Notes under the pieces: model-generated | Told to the model about the DNA's origin: nothing | Databases searched by the model: none | What the model saw: only the letters and a program-made list of their open reading frames with translations | Translations under genes and position numbers: made by a program | Shown here: positions 55,801 through 62,324 of the stretch, piece by piece | How positions within the stretch are numbered: the first letter of the stretch is position 1 | Layout: each line of letters starts with the position of its first letter | Assembly (NCBI GenBank): GCA_005503335.1 | Contig: SCMQ01000010.1 | Coordinates: 62,001-126,000, forward strand | Direction of reading: 5' to 3' | DNA: 64,000 bases | Source of the DNA: Comamonadaceae bacterium 2FH | Lineage (GTDB): Bacteria > Pseudomonadota > Gammaproteobacteria > Burkholderiales > Burkholderiaceae_C

Positions 55801-55912
55801 CTTCCGCAAGTTCAGAATAGACGCAAGCTGCAATGAGTTCGCCTTTCCCTAGAATCGGATCGCGAGCACTGCGTATGTGTATGTCGCTCAAATGCAGCAC
55901 GACAGCTGTCAT
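52835..55912 (-). CDS. Calcineurin-like phosphoesterase fused to a STAND-like P-loop protein, candidate defence protein
   Basis: A 1025-residue cytoplasmic protein. Residues ~1-280 are a metallophosphoesterase with all metal motifs: Asp10/His12 (LSDIH), Asp48 (SGDIAFSG), PGNHD (86-90), His204 and GHEH (232-235). A P-loop domain follows: TGEEKVGATSLLYTL (384-398) aligns with a Walker A but has Ala391 where Lys is expected, and ILLLDDFDD (454-462) is the Walker B. The C-terminal ~450 residues are helical with no recognised repeats. GC is far below the flanks (24 of 60 bases in 53821-53880). Effector-plus-STAND fusion suggests an abortive-infection or nucleotide-signalling role; this is inferred. 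Confidence 0.75.
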   Translation of the reverse strand: MTAVVLHLSDIHIRSARDPILGKGELIAACVYSELAEASAVFIVVSGDIAFSGKVDQYQLAEKFFDAIRKEILAEKRIPVHFILVPGNHDCDFDIGGKPRILTLNAVREDPRQLDDDVIKIGVSAQAAFQNFAEQLQSPDESRVGDPLWTAHRFTVEGKEIIFDGINVAWCSNLREEPGTLIFPVERYKNIRNDGVDLRISVLHQPLNWFSQATYHAFRRFVRQLSNVVISGHEHVGGAGEDIHTDSGHSAYVEGCVLQGKNNLADSSFNVLVFNLEEGTYRSSRFLWKDTGHYTLTEEGTWSDFRDLPKKTLNRFVIETSFEQLLADPGGAFSIKGSSIGLQDLYVYPDVQEATAVETRGGRKISNSTIFHDASRLEGGVLLTGEEKVGATSLLYTLFRYYHERGLVPVYIRGSDIKSSSDAEIDKIVRRSVIEQYGEKCVELFNQKPSTEKILLLDDFDDGPVKHGQYRAKVLTSFTVRFPRMLVTANEILDFNGSIRPYAEGKLSDLKEYKLLPFGYSRRAQLVRRWVERTGADGSLDEAALLARCDQAERMLDAVMAKNIVPSLPLYLLTLLQSFESGVQGGFEDSGLGEYYDYLVKAGLESAHVHKSQWGLIIEYCSHLAWQMHATEHKELSQEELTVFNDRYSREQIRVELEPRIALLLKARILTKNGEFVRFRYHYIYYFLKGRHLSKQLDDLDVQAYIRTCCAHLYVRENANTILFLAHHAFKDPMFLTCVTDAINEPFKGYSPIAFNGKDTEKVKEFVKELPELVYSGKTPEKARAEANQTRDELDDGSDGLADKKEDLAQHEFTAQAISLLKTVEILGQMLKNQIASIPRSQRVDLLKQVMCGPLRAVNAFFSVFMSHQSTVEIEITELLAKKKAFHSDEERQKAARQLLAWLLQSSAAGLLIKAVVSISSDDLMEDIRTAANSIGTPASKLISVGVKLDGPGRIPREIERISQDLSADFIATRVLQILVLRRLYMFRTEEADRQWLASKKIVDLKYQQALEYKTRETKLLPGSH

Positions 55913-56150
55913 TCGTTCTCCCCTTAAACAAGACGGATAGAGATAGCTCGATTTATATCAACGCTCTTTGCAGAGTGATAGCTGAATATCGCGCGGGCTG
56001 AAGAGGTGCAGCGTTTTCCGCGGCGCCGCGCATCATCTATGAAGAACGCACGACGCAGCAGACCACTCTGGCGCACCGATGGTTGATTCTAGGGCGTCCC
56101 ACTGAGCGGCGGGCGGCCGCGGCGTTGAACCGGCGCTGCTGCGCCGACAC

Positions 56151-56462
56151 TCACACCTTCAGGAACAGCTCGCGGTAGGGTGCGAAATTCGCGTGCAGCG
56201 GCAGCAGCGCCCCACCCAGGGCGCGCGCGTCCGTGCCTATGCTGCCGGCGTGCAGCTCGGGCATCCACAGGCCTTCCCAGTCGTAGTGGGCTAGCGCCGC
56301 GCGGGTCTGGGCCAGCAGGCGCTGCAGCAGCGGGCGGCAGAACGAGCCGTCGACCACCGCCTCCAGGTCGAGGAAGGCCGTGCCGCTGGTGATGCAAGGC
56401 GCCAGGGCCTCGGCGGCCTCGGCCACTCAGGCCTGGGTCTCGACCTCGAAGGCCGCTTGCAG
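56151..56462 (-). pseudogene. ROK regulator 3'-end fragment (copy a)
   Basis: Matches the last ~100 codons of the intact ROK gene at 60644-61867 (GTAFLDLEAVV, LLQRLLAQTRAALAHYDWEG and HAGSIGTDARALGGALLPLH, ending FLKV-stop). It is broken by a TGA where the intact gene has Trp (in LAWLAEAAEAL) and by a 3-bp deletion, and lacks its 5' two-thirds. At 56463 it passes directly into a dedA fragment. Confidence 0.88.
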
Positions 56463-56727
56463 GGCGCGCTTCATGCCGTTCATCCGCACCTTCGCGCCCT
56501 TCGTGGCCGGCGTGGCCGCGATGAGCCGCCTCAAGTTCACGGCCTACAACGTGGGCGGGGCCCTGGTCTGGGTGTTGGGCATCAGCGCTGCGGGTTACTT
56601 CTTCGGCAACCTGCCCTGGGTCAAGGAGAACCTGGAGAAGATCATCTGGGCCCTGATCCTGGTGCCCGGGGCCATGGCCATCCTGGGCGCCTGGCGGGCC
56701 CAGCGCAAGGCGGCGGTGCAGTCTTGA
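56463..56727 (+). pseudogene. DedA 3'-end fragment
   Basis: Ungapped copy of the last 265 bp of dedA (52293-52557), with about twelve substitutions that are nearly all silent. It lacks the first ~128 codons. The junction with the ROK fragment falls in GGCGCGCT, shared by both partners. The pattern of silent differences suggests that it came from a related strain's dedA allele rather than from a recent local duplication. An open frame through the junction (from 56380) is a chance chimera. Confidence 0.88.
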
Positions 56728-56731
56728 GAGA

Positions 56732-57016
56732 ATGAGTGCCGGCGGCGTCACCTGGACCTTTACCGAAGACCTGGCATTCAAATTGCTGGAAGACCCACAA
56801 CCGCCGTTCGCGAGAGGCCTCAACAACAAAAAGCTGTCCTTCAACGTGCAAGTGGAGGTAACCGGCAACCGTACGAGGCGGCGCCTTCGGGGAGCGCCCC
56901 GCTTTCGGTTGTCAGGAGCGTTACAGTATGCCCTGTGGCTGTTCCACGGCCTCACAGCATTGACCATGGGTCGAGTTGATACCCATCCTGTTGAAGGCGC
57001 TCACGTGCGGAAATGA
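56732..57016 (+). CDS. Doubtful small open frame after the dedA fragment
   Basis: A 94-codon frame starting 5 bp after the dedA fragment stop. The first ~45 residues (WTFTEDLAFKLLEDPQPPF and onward) look protein-like, but the middle is an imperfect hairpin (GGCAACCG ... CGGTTGTC with a GC-rich core, ~56861-56918) and no family is recognised. Its 3' end overlaps the better-supported minus-strand gene. It may be non-coding. Confidence 0.2.
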   Translation: MSAGGVTWTFTEDLAFKLLEDPQPPFARGLNNKKLSFNVQVEVTGNRTRRRLRGAPRFRLSGALQYALWLFHGLTALTMGRVDTHPVEGAHVRK

Positions 57017-57212
57017 TAATGGCCAAAAGAGACGATTGTTCGCGTAGATGGGTCGCTGTAACTCTGGTCAATGGTCCAAGGGCTTTGCCCTGCGGGGAAA
57101 GTATTTGGAATTCTAGATACTCCTCATAAGGTGCCACTGTAAAGCGACAGTCAAATGGCTCGACTGCAGCCCTGATGTTGTTTTGAGCCTGATCAATGTG
57201 CGGCGATGACAT
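56952..57212 (-). CDS. Small hypothetical protein in island
   Basis: An 86-residue protein starting MSSPHIDQAQNNIRAAVEPF. A strong GGAGGT ribosome-binding site lies 8 nt before the ATG at 57212, which is the main support. It has alternating strand-like and helical segments and no signal peptide. No family is recognised, and there are no obvious partners. Confidence 0.5.
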   Translation of the reverse strand: MSSPHIDQAQNNIRAAVEPFDCRFTVAPYEEYLEFQILSPQGKALGPLTRVTATHLREQSSLLAIIISARERLQQDGYQLDPWSML

Positions 57213-57587
57213 GGCAAGTACCTCCAGTGCAGAAAAACATGAGTGGCAAGAAGCCGCGGACATGTGTATCTCGATAGGCGCGATTTTATCCCCTTCTTGA
57301 AAAATCGGCCGTGATGGCAAGTTCTTCCTTTAAACGCACATTTATTTCTGTTTTGCAGGCTTGGCGGGCTGCTGAAATACCTTCCTGACATCCTCGATTG
57401 AAGCCAGGCAAGGGTGTCTTACCCCTGGACCATGCCGAAGAAATCGATTGTATAGTCGGTCTTCGGTCCCGGTTAAGCGCTGGCATTAGACGTCGTACGC
57501 CCACAGCGGCCGGCGCAAAGGAATTTTTTCCCAGCTTGCTGGATTCATGATATAAATACAATGATGGCATTAAATGGCATCGGGATC
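57213..57587. other. Island intergenic region
   Basis: Holds the control regions of the flanking divergent genes. TATAAA at 57551-57556 is a plausible -10 for the rightward gene. Open frames in this stretch lack ribosome-binding sites and family character, so I call no gene. Confidence 0.4.
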
Positions 57588-58502
57588 ATGGCGCGCAGGA
57601 TTTACTCTATCGTGGAACTCAGAATTTCGCGCGTGGTTAACCGTGTACTGTTCTTGGCACTAGGCTTCGCGTGGCTGCCTTCTGCGGCCGCAATGGAGTT
57701 TCGCCTCTTCTTTCAGCCCGATCTGAGAATTAATGTATTGATTGCAGAGGGCCCTATTGTCACAGGAGATGCAGAACGATTCCTTGCGGCATCAACCAAA
57801 GCCGACCGCGATGTCGAAGGGCACATTGTTTTGGTACTCAATAGTCTTGGCGGCTCAGTGCAGGCGGCTTTTGATTTCGTCAGGGCAATGGATCGAGTAG
57901 GAGTCTTCACAATTGTTCCAGATAACGCCCTGTGTGCATCCGCCTGCGCCTCGATAATTTACCCTTCCGGAATCCGAAGGAACATTGTTGGTTCCGGCCG
58001 TCTTGGCTTTCACAGCTGCTATACGAAAGTAGAGGGAAAGATTGACGAGTCCGCATTCTGCAATGAGAAGATCGCAGAGCACGCGATTTCGAGGGGAGTT
58101 GCACACGCTTCTGTGAATCTGTTTGTGAAGGACTTCGGCGCAGGAGAGATGGCTTGGGTTGATCGCCATATCGTCTGCACTACGCTGCCAGGTATGTGTC
58201 GCCCGACCTTGCGCGACCCTCGACCCTCTGTCGAATCAGAGATCAGACCAAGCTTCGATTGTGCAAAATCGCGTACTCTTGTTGAGAAGCTCATTTGCGC
58301 CAACCCCGTACTTGCCAAAATGGATGCAAGAATGGCTGTTGCCTATTTTACTTTGAGTACTAGCTTGATCGACCAAAAGAGCCTGCTAGACGAGCAGCGC
58401 GCATGGCTGCGAAATGACCGAAATAACTGCGATAGCCTAGAATGCTTGGTAGCGGCCTATCAAAGTAGAATTGGTGCTCTTGAATCGCGCATAGGGCAAT
58501 AG
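57588..58502 (+). CDS. Periplasmic ClpP-like protein with C-terminal LprI/DUF1311 domain
   Basis: A 304-residue exported protein. A signal peptide or anchor (VLFLALGFAWLPSAAA) is followed by a ClpP/crotonase-like domain resembling COG3904: LNSLGGSVQAAFDFVRAMD, the presumed nucleophile Ser in ALCASACASIIYPSG and a histidine in GRLGFHSCYT. The C-terminal part (FDCAKSRTLVEKLICANPVL and LLDEQRAWLRNDRNNCDS) is the Cys-paired LprI-type domain. Function is unknown; an envelope protease or inhibitor is plausible. ATG at 57588 is preferred; ATGs at 57561 and 57564 coincide with the probable transcript start. Moderate GC suggests foreign origin. Confidence 0.7.
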   Translation: MARRIYSIVELRISRVVNRVLFLALGFAWLPSAAAMEFRLFFQPDLRINVLIAEGPIVTGDAERFLAASTKADRDVEGHIVLVLNSLGGSVQAAFDFVRAMDRVGVFTIVPDNALCASACASIIYPSGIRRNIVGSGRLGFHSCYTKVEGKIDESAFCNEKIAEHAISRGVAHASVNLFVKDFGAGEMAWVDRHIVCTTLPGMCRPTLRDPRPSVESEIRPSFDCAKSRTLVEKLICANPVLAKMDARMAVAYFTLSTSLIDQKSLLDEQRAWLRNDRNNCDSLECLVAAYQSRIGALESRIGQ

Positions 58503-58611
58503 CCGCTCTTTGCCACTCTTTATGGCATCGCATCATGTGGACTGCGCACGCCATGCCGCCGAGTCGACACGCACCGGATCTACATGGTCACAGGATAAAG
58601 GGAGCCTGCGC

Positions 58612-58806
58612 ATGGCTGAGTATTATCACTGCTTTAACTGCAAAACCGTAGTACCGGTGCTCCCTGGCGCGGAGAGAAAGTGCCCCTCATGCGGAGGAAC
58701 AAGTGGGGAAGTGATCTCTCAGGAGAGATTCGACCAGGGGTTCAAGGCAGGTGCCTACTACAATATCGACCCGAGGACCGGGAAGCCTGCCAAGAAGCGC
58801 CGGTAG
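58612..58806 (+). CDS. Small zinc-ribbon protein
   Basis: A 64-residue protein with two CxxC knuckles (YHCFNCKTV and KCPSCGGTS) followed by a basic C-terminal tail (GKPAKKRR). GGGAG precedes the ATG. The fold resembles regulatory zinc ribbons that bind nucleic acid or protein. It lies 110 bp after the ClpP-like gene on the same strand and may be co-transcribed. No specific function can be given. Confidence 0.65.
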   Translation: MAEYYHCFNCKTVVPVLPGAERKCPSCGGTSGEVISQERFDQGFKAGAYYNIDPRTGKPAKKRR

Positions 58807-59166
58807 TCTTTTAACCCCAAGCAATCAGCATGTGCTGGATCGCCCGCTCCCGTGAAAGCGCCGCATAGCCTGCCGTTTAACAGGTGCACCCGACAGCGGG
58901 TCCGCTGCTGGGCGCCCTTCTTTCTTCGGTCGGCGGCGTCCGGTTAACCGGCGACATTGAAGGACCAATTTCGTTGTAGCGATGCTGCTCGCGAACGGCA
59001 GTTGCAGAGTGTTGCTTCGCGTTGACGGTCCGGTCTCGGGCGCGAGATCGACCGTCACTTCATGGCCGCTGCCGCGCGCAGGCGAACAGCGGGTCTTCCT
59101 GATGTAGCCGCAGAGCAGAAGCCAGCCCACGACGCCGGGCGTGAGCCGGCGCTGCCGCGCGCAGAC
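58807..59166. other. Island region between zinc-ribbon gene and ROK fragment b
   Basis: GC-rich again. It contains GTTTAAC (58875-58881) and GGTTAACC (58942-58949), which superficially resemble integron attC ends but do not pair correctly. A sequence like that beside ROK fragment a (CCGGCGCTGC-CGCGC then ACTCA) occurs at its right end, so homology to the ROK 3' flank begins about 25 bp before the fragment. No gene is evident. Confidence 0.4.
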
Positions 59167-59314
59167 TCAGACCTTGAGGAACAGCTCGCGGTCGGGCGCG
59201 AAATTCGCGTGCAGCGGCAGCAGCGCACCGCCCAGGGCGCGTGCGTCCGTGCCTATGCTGCCGGCGTGCAGCTCGGGCATCCACAGGCCTTCCCGGTCAT
59301 AGTGCGCGAGCACC
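59167..59314 (-). pseudogene. ROK regulator 3'-end fragment (copy b)
   Basis: Encodes the last ~49 residues of the ROK protein (WMPELHAGSIGTDARALG to ELFLKV-stop). It shares variants with copy a that the intact gene lacks, such as Glu in WMPELHAG where the intact gene has Gly, and GAAATTCGCG where it has GAAATTGGCG. It is not expressed as a gene on its own. Confidence 0.85.
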
Positions 59315-59366
59315 TCGCGCTGTCGCTCATGGCAAGGTCACTATCGCCCAACGATCAGGCAGAAGT

Positions 59367-60425
59367 CTATTCATCCTCTCCCCCCGCCAACAACACCCCG
59401 CGCCTCGCTAGCCGCTCACGCGCCTCCAGCAGGGCTTGGTGCAGTTGCTGCTCCAGCTCTGCCTTGGGCGGCAGCTCGGTCCAATACTCGGCCACGGTGA
59501 TGCCGTCCTTGTGCATTTGCAGCAGTTCCACTTGTTCGCGGCTGGATTCGGCGCACAGGATCAGGCCGATGGGCGCCTCCTCGCCCGGTTGGCGTTCGTG
59601 CTTGTCCAGCCATTTCAGGTACAGCTCCATCTGGCCCTTGTGGGCGGCCTTGAAGCGGCCCAGCTTCAGCTCGATGGCTACCAGGCGGCGCAGGCGCCGG
59701 TGGTAGAAGAGCAGGTCGAGGTAGAAATCTTCCCCGTCGAGGACCATGCGCTTCTGGCGCTCCACGAAAGCAAAGCCGCGCCCCAGCTCCAGAATGAAGG
59801 CTTCGAGCTGGCGCAGGATGGCAGCCTCCAGGTCGGACTCGTCATGGCCCTGGCGCAGGCCCAGGAAGTCCAGAAAGTATGGGTCTTTGAAAACCTGGCC
59901 CGTTGTGGGTAGCAGGGCGGCGGGGACCTGGGTGCTGGCAATCTCGCTGCGCTCGAAGGCCTTGCGGTCGATCTGGTGGGCAAGCTCACGCACGCTCCAG
60001 CCGTCTTGCGCGGCTTGCTGGGCATAGAACTGCCGGGCCTGCGGGGTTTTGAGGGCGACGATGGCCACCAAGTGGCTCCAGCTCAATTTTGCCGACAGCG
60101 TCGACACAATCCCGGTGTCTGGAAAAGCCTGTGCGAACTTCACCATGCGGCGCAGGTTGCGGGCCTCGAAGCCGCGCCCGAATTCGTGGGACAACTGCTG
60201 CCCGAGCTGTTCGAGCAACTGGCTGCCGTAGCTGGCGCGCTCGCCGCCCAGCACCTCCGTACTCAGGCGCTGGCCCACTGTCCAGTACAGGCGCGTCAGC
60301 TCCGCATTCACGGCCCCGGCCAGGCGCTGGCGGCTGCTGGCAATGAGGGTGCGCAGCTCGGCGTGCAGGCTGCTGGCTGTGGCCGCAGGCGTGGCGGGCA
60401 CTTGGCTGGTTTCCAGGCTGGCCAT
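59367..60425 (-). CDS. DUF1016/YhcG-family PD-(D/E)XK nuclease
   Basis: A 352-residue protein. The N-terminal helical DUF1016 domain contains ELTRLYWTVGQRLSTEVL, YGSQLLEQLGQQLSHEFGRG and LSWSHLVAIVALK. The C-terminal nuclease has the PD-(D/E)XK core DGEDFYLDLLFYHRRLRRLV then AIELKLGRFKAAHKGQMELY. Family members are common in defence-rich and variable loci and often sit beside restriction-modification genes. Here it is alone between a ROK fragment and the intact ROK gene, as third cargo of the island. Substrate is unknown. Confidence 0.9.
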   Translation of the reverse strand: MASLETSQVPATPAATASSLHAELRTLIASSRQRLAGAVNAELTRLYWTVGQRLSTEVLGGERASYGSQLLEQLGQQLSHEFGRGFEARNLRRMVKFAQAFPDTGIVSTLSAKLSWSHLVAIVALKTPQARQFYAQQAAQDGWSVRELAHQIDRKAFERSEIASTQVPAALLPTTGQVFKDPYFLDFLGLRQGHDESDLEAAILRQLEAFILELGRGFAFVERQKRMVLDGEDFYLDLLFYHRRLRRLVAIELKLGRFKAAHKGQMELYLKWLDKHERQPGEEAPIGLILCAESSREQVELLQMHKDGITVAEYWTELPPKAELEQQLHQALLEARERLARRGVLLAGGEDE

Positions 60426-60491
60426 GGATGTGTGTCTCCCTGTTACGCGGCCATCATAGACGGCGCTGCCGCGCGAGGACTCAGAGCGTGG

Positions 60492-60635
60492 GAGTTTTTC
60501 GATTTCACTCCCTCTCCCTTTGGGAGAGGGCGGGGGTGAGGGCCGGCGAGTGGCCTTGACAGTGGCGCGCTGCCCCTCACCCCAACCCTCTCCCCAAAGG
60601 GGCGAGGGAGGAAATACCGTCGCTTCGAAAAACTC
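60492..60635. repeat. MITE-like imperfect palindrome
   Basis: A ~144-bp element with complementary arms: outer GAGTTTTTCGA and TCGAAAAACTC are perfect, and inner CCCTCTCCCTTTGGGAGAGG and the CCCTCACCCCAACCCTCTCC segment pair with few mismatches. It interrupts the ROK 3' flank: the upstream flank motif (CGGCGCTGCCGCGCG then GACTCAGAG, ~60458-60486) continues beyond it at ~60640. No open frame, so mobilisation would be in trans. Confidence 0.75.
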
Positions 60636-60643
60636 TCAGCCTC

Positions 60644-61867
60644 TCACACCTTCAGGAACAGCTCGCGATCCGGCGCGAAATTGGCGTGCAGCGGCAGCAG
60701 CGCGCCGCCCAGGGCGCGCGCGTCCGTGCCTATGCTGCCGGCGTGCAGGCCGGGCATCCACAGGCCTTCCCAGTCGTAGTGCGCGAGCGCCGCGCGGGTC
60801 TCGTCCAGCAGGCGCTGCAGCAGCGGGCGGCAGAAGGAGCCGTCGACCACCACCGCATCCAGGTCCAGGAAGGCCGTGCCGCTGGTCACGCAATGCGCCA
60901 GGGCCTCGGCGGCCTCCGCCAGCCAGGCCAGGGTCTCGGCCTCGAAGGCCGGCTGCAGGGCGCGCTCGTCGTAGGCGGCGCTGCGGTCCAGGCCACGGGC
61001 CGCGAAGCGCTGCTCCAGCTCCCACAGCGAGGCCCGGCCGACCAACTGCTCGGGGGCGCTGCCGCCCTGGGCCACGCGCAGCGGCAGCGAGGCCACGGCG
61101 CCGGCGTTGCCGTGCAGGCCGGCGTGCGGGTGCGAGTTCAGCACCAGGCCGCCGCCGACGAAGGTGTCGACGAACAGGTAGAGGAAGCTCTTGAGATCGC
61201 GCCCGCGCCCTGTCACGAGCTCGGCCACCGTGGCAGCCGCCGTGTCGCGCGCAAAGCTCACGGGCAGCTCGGTCATGGCCTGCAGCTCGGCGCCGAGGTC
61301 GAGCCGGTTCCAGGCCTCGGACTGCGCGGGCGACAGGCCCAGCAGCCGGTGCCAGCCGCCCATGGCGAAGGGCGCCGCCAGGCCCAGGCCGACCAGGCGC
61401 GGCGCGAGCGGGCCCAGGCCGGCCTGCAGCGCGCCCAGGCGCTCGGCGATGGCCGGCAGCAGGGCCTGGGCGTCGGGGAAGTCGTATTCGAGTGTCTGGC
61501 GCTCGCGCACCCGGCCGGTGAAGTCCAGCAGCAGCCAGTCGGTGCTGCGCCGCCCGACCTTGATGCCGATGGAGAAGGCCCCGTCGGGGTTGAGCGCCAG
61601 CGGCACCGAGGGCTGGCCGATGCGGCCGCGCACCGGGGCCTGGCGCAGCAGCAGGCCGTCGTCCTCGAGCCGCGCGGCGATCAGGCCCACGGTCTGGGCC
61701 GTCAGGCCGGTCAGGCGCGCCAGCTCGGCCTTGGGCAGGCTGCCGTGCAGGCGGATCGCCTGCAGCACCACGCGCTCGTTGAACTGGCGCATGCCGACCT
61801 GGTTGGAGCCGCGCGGGCGCAGCCTGGGCGGTGCAGGCAGGCCGGCGGGGGCGAGCGGGTTGGTCAT
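60644..61867 (-). CDS. ROK-family transcriptional regulator
   Basis: A 407-residue NagC/XylR-type regulator. The N-terminal winged helix (RLHGSLPKAELARLTGLTAQ and TVGLIAARLEDDGLL) is followed by the ROK sugar-kinase-like fold (LFVDTFVGGGLVLNSHPHAG, GNAGAVASLPL). I do not see the classic CxCGxxGC zinc motif, so it is a divergent ROK. Its start overlaps the mutarotase gene stop by 4 nt, so it closes the sugar operon and probably controls it. Its 3' end is copied twice inside the island and marks the island's right border. Confidence 0.9.
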   Translation of the reverse strand: MTNPLAPAGLPAPPRLRPRGSNQVGMRQFNERVVLQAIRLHGSLPKAELARLTGLTAQTVGLIAARLEDDGLLLRQAPVRGRIGQPSVPLALNPDGAFSIGIKVGRRSTDWLLLDFTGRVRERQTLEYDFPDAQALLPAIAERLGALQAGLGPLAPRLVGLGLAAPFAMGGWHRLLGLSPAQSEAWNRLDLGAELQAMTELPVSFARDTAAATVAELVTGRGRDLKSFLYLFVDTFVGGGLVLNSHPHAGLHGNAGAVASLPLRVAQGGSAPEQLVGRASLWELEQRFAARGLDRSAAYDERALQPAFEAETLAWLAEAAEALAHCVTSGTAFLDLDAVVVDGSFCRPLLQRLLDETRAALAHYDWEGLWMPGLHAGSIGTDARALGGALLPLHANFAPDRELFLKV

Positions 61868-62316
61868 GGGCGCAGATTCTCGCCGATGACTCCCTTGCGC
61901 ACGATGAAGTTGCCGAAGGGTTGCGGCTCGCCGGTCAGCACGATGGCGTAGGCCGAGCGCACCCGCTCGTAGAACGCGTAGCGCTCCAGCGGCTCGGCGC
62001 TCTGCTGCGGCCCCATGTCGGGTTGCAGCAGCGGCAGCACCTCGCGCTGCAGCGCGCTGAGGTAGGGCGGCTCGGTGCCCGAGACCTGCATGTAGGCCAC
62101 GGGGTGGGCCACGTCGGCCGCCAGTGGCAGCACCGAGGCCACGGCCTGCACGGCGCGCGCCATGGCGATGCCGGGCAGGCGCAGCACCGTCTTGCCGGCG
62201 CCCAGGCTCATGGCCGTGAAGTTGGCGTCGGCCAGCACCAGGGCGTCGTCGTGCCCCATCTCGGCCAGCAGCTTGAGCAGCTCGGGAAACAGCAGGGGGT
62301 CTATGCCTTTGAGCAT
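61864..62316 (-). CDS. RbsD/FucU-family mutarotase
   Basis: A 150-residue protein beginning MLKGIDPLLFPELLKLLAEM, with the FucU/RbsD pattern (MGHDDALVLADANFTA, and YAFYERVRSAYAIVLTGE near the end). These enzymes convert pyranose anomers or forms, providing the right sugar form for later steps. It lies 8 bp after the ABC ATPase gene and overlaps the ROK gene, consistent with a fucose- or ribose-like substrate for the transporter. Confidence 0.9.
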   Translation of the reverse strand: MLKGIDPLLFPELLKLLAEMGHDDALVLADANFTAMSLGAGKTVLRLPGIAMARAVQAVASVLPLAADVAHPVAYMQVSGTEPPYLSALQREVLPLLQPDMGPQQSAEPLERYAFYERVRSAYAIVLTGEPQPFGNFIVRKGVIGENLRP

Positions 62317-62324
62317 GGGCGGTC

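Noticed and set aside
56380-56727. Open frame joining antisense ROK sequence to the DedA C-terminus
   Set aside because: A chance fusion across a recombination junction; the first ~30 codons read the ROK fragment on the wrong strand, and the DedA part lacks its first two-thirds.
57286-57570. 94-codon minus-strand open frame in the island
   Set aside because: No ribosome-binding site, no recognisable fold, and it overlaps the promoter region of the ClpP-like gene.
58875-58949. GTTTAAC and GGTTAACC 60 bp apart, resembling the ends of an integron attC site
   Set aside because: Only one end fits the R-type core consensus, the arms do not pair over a useful length, and there is no integron integrase or cassette array.
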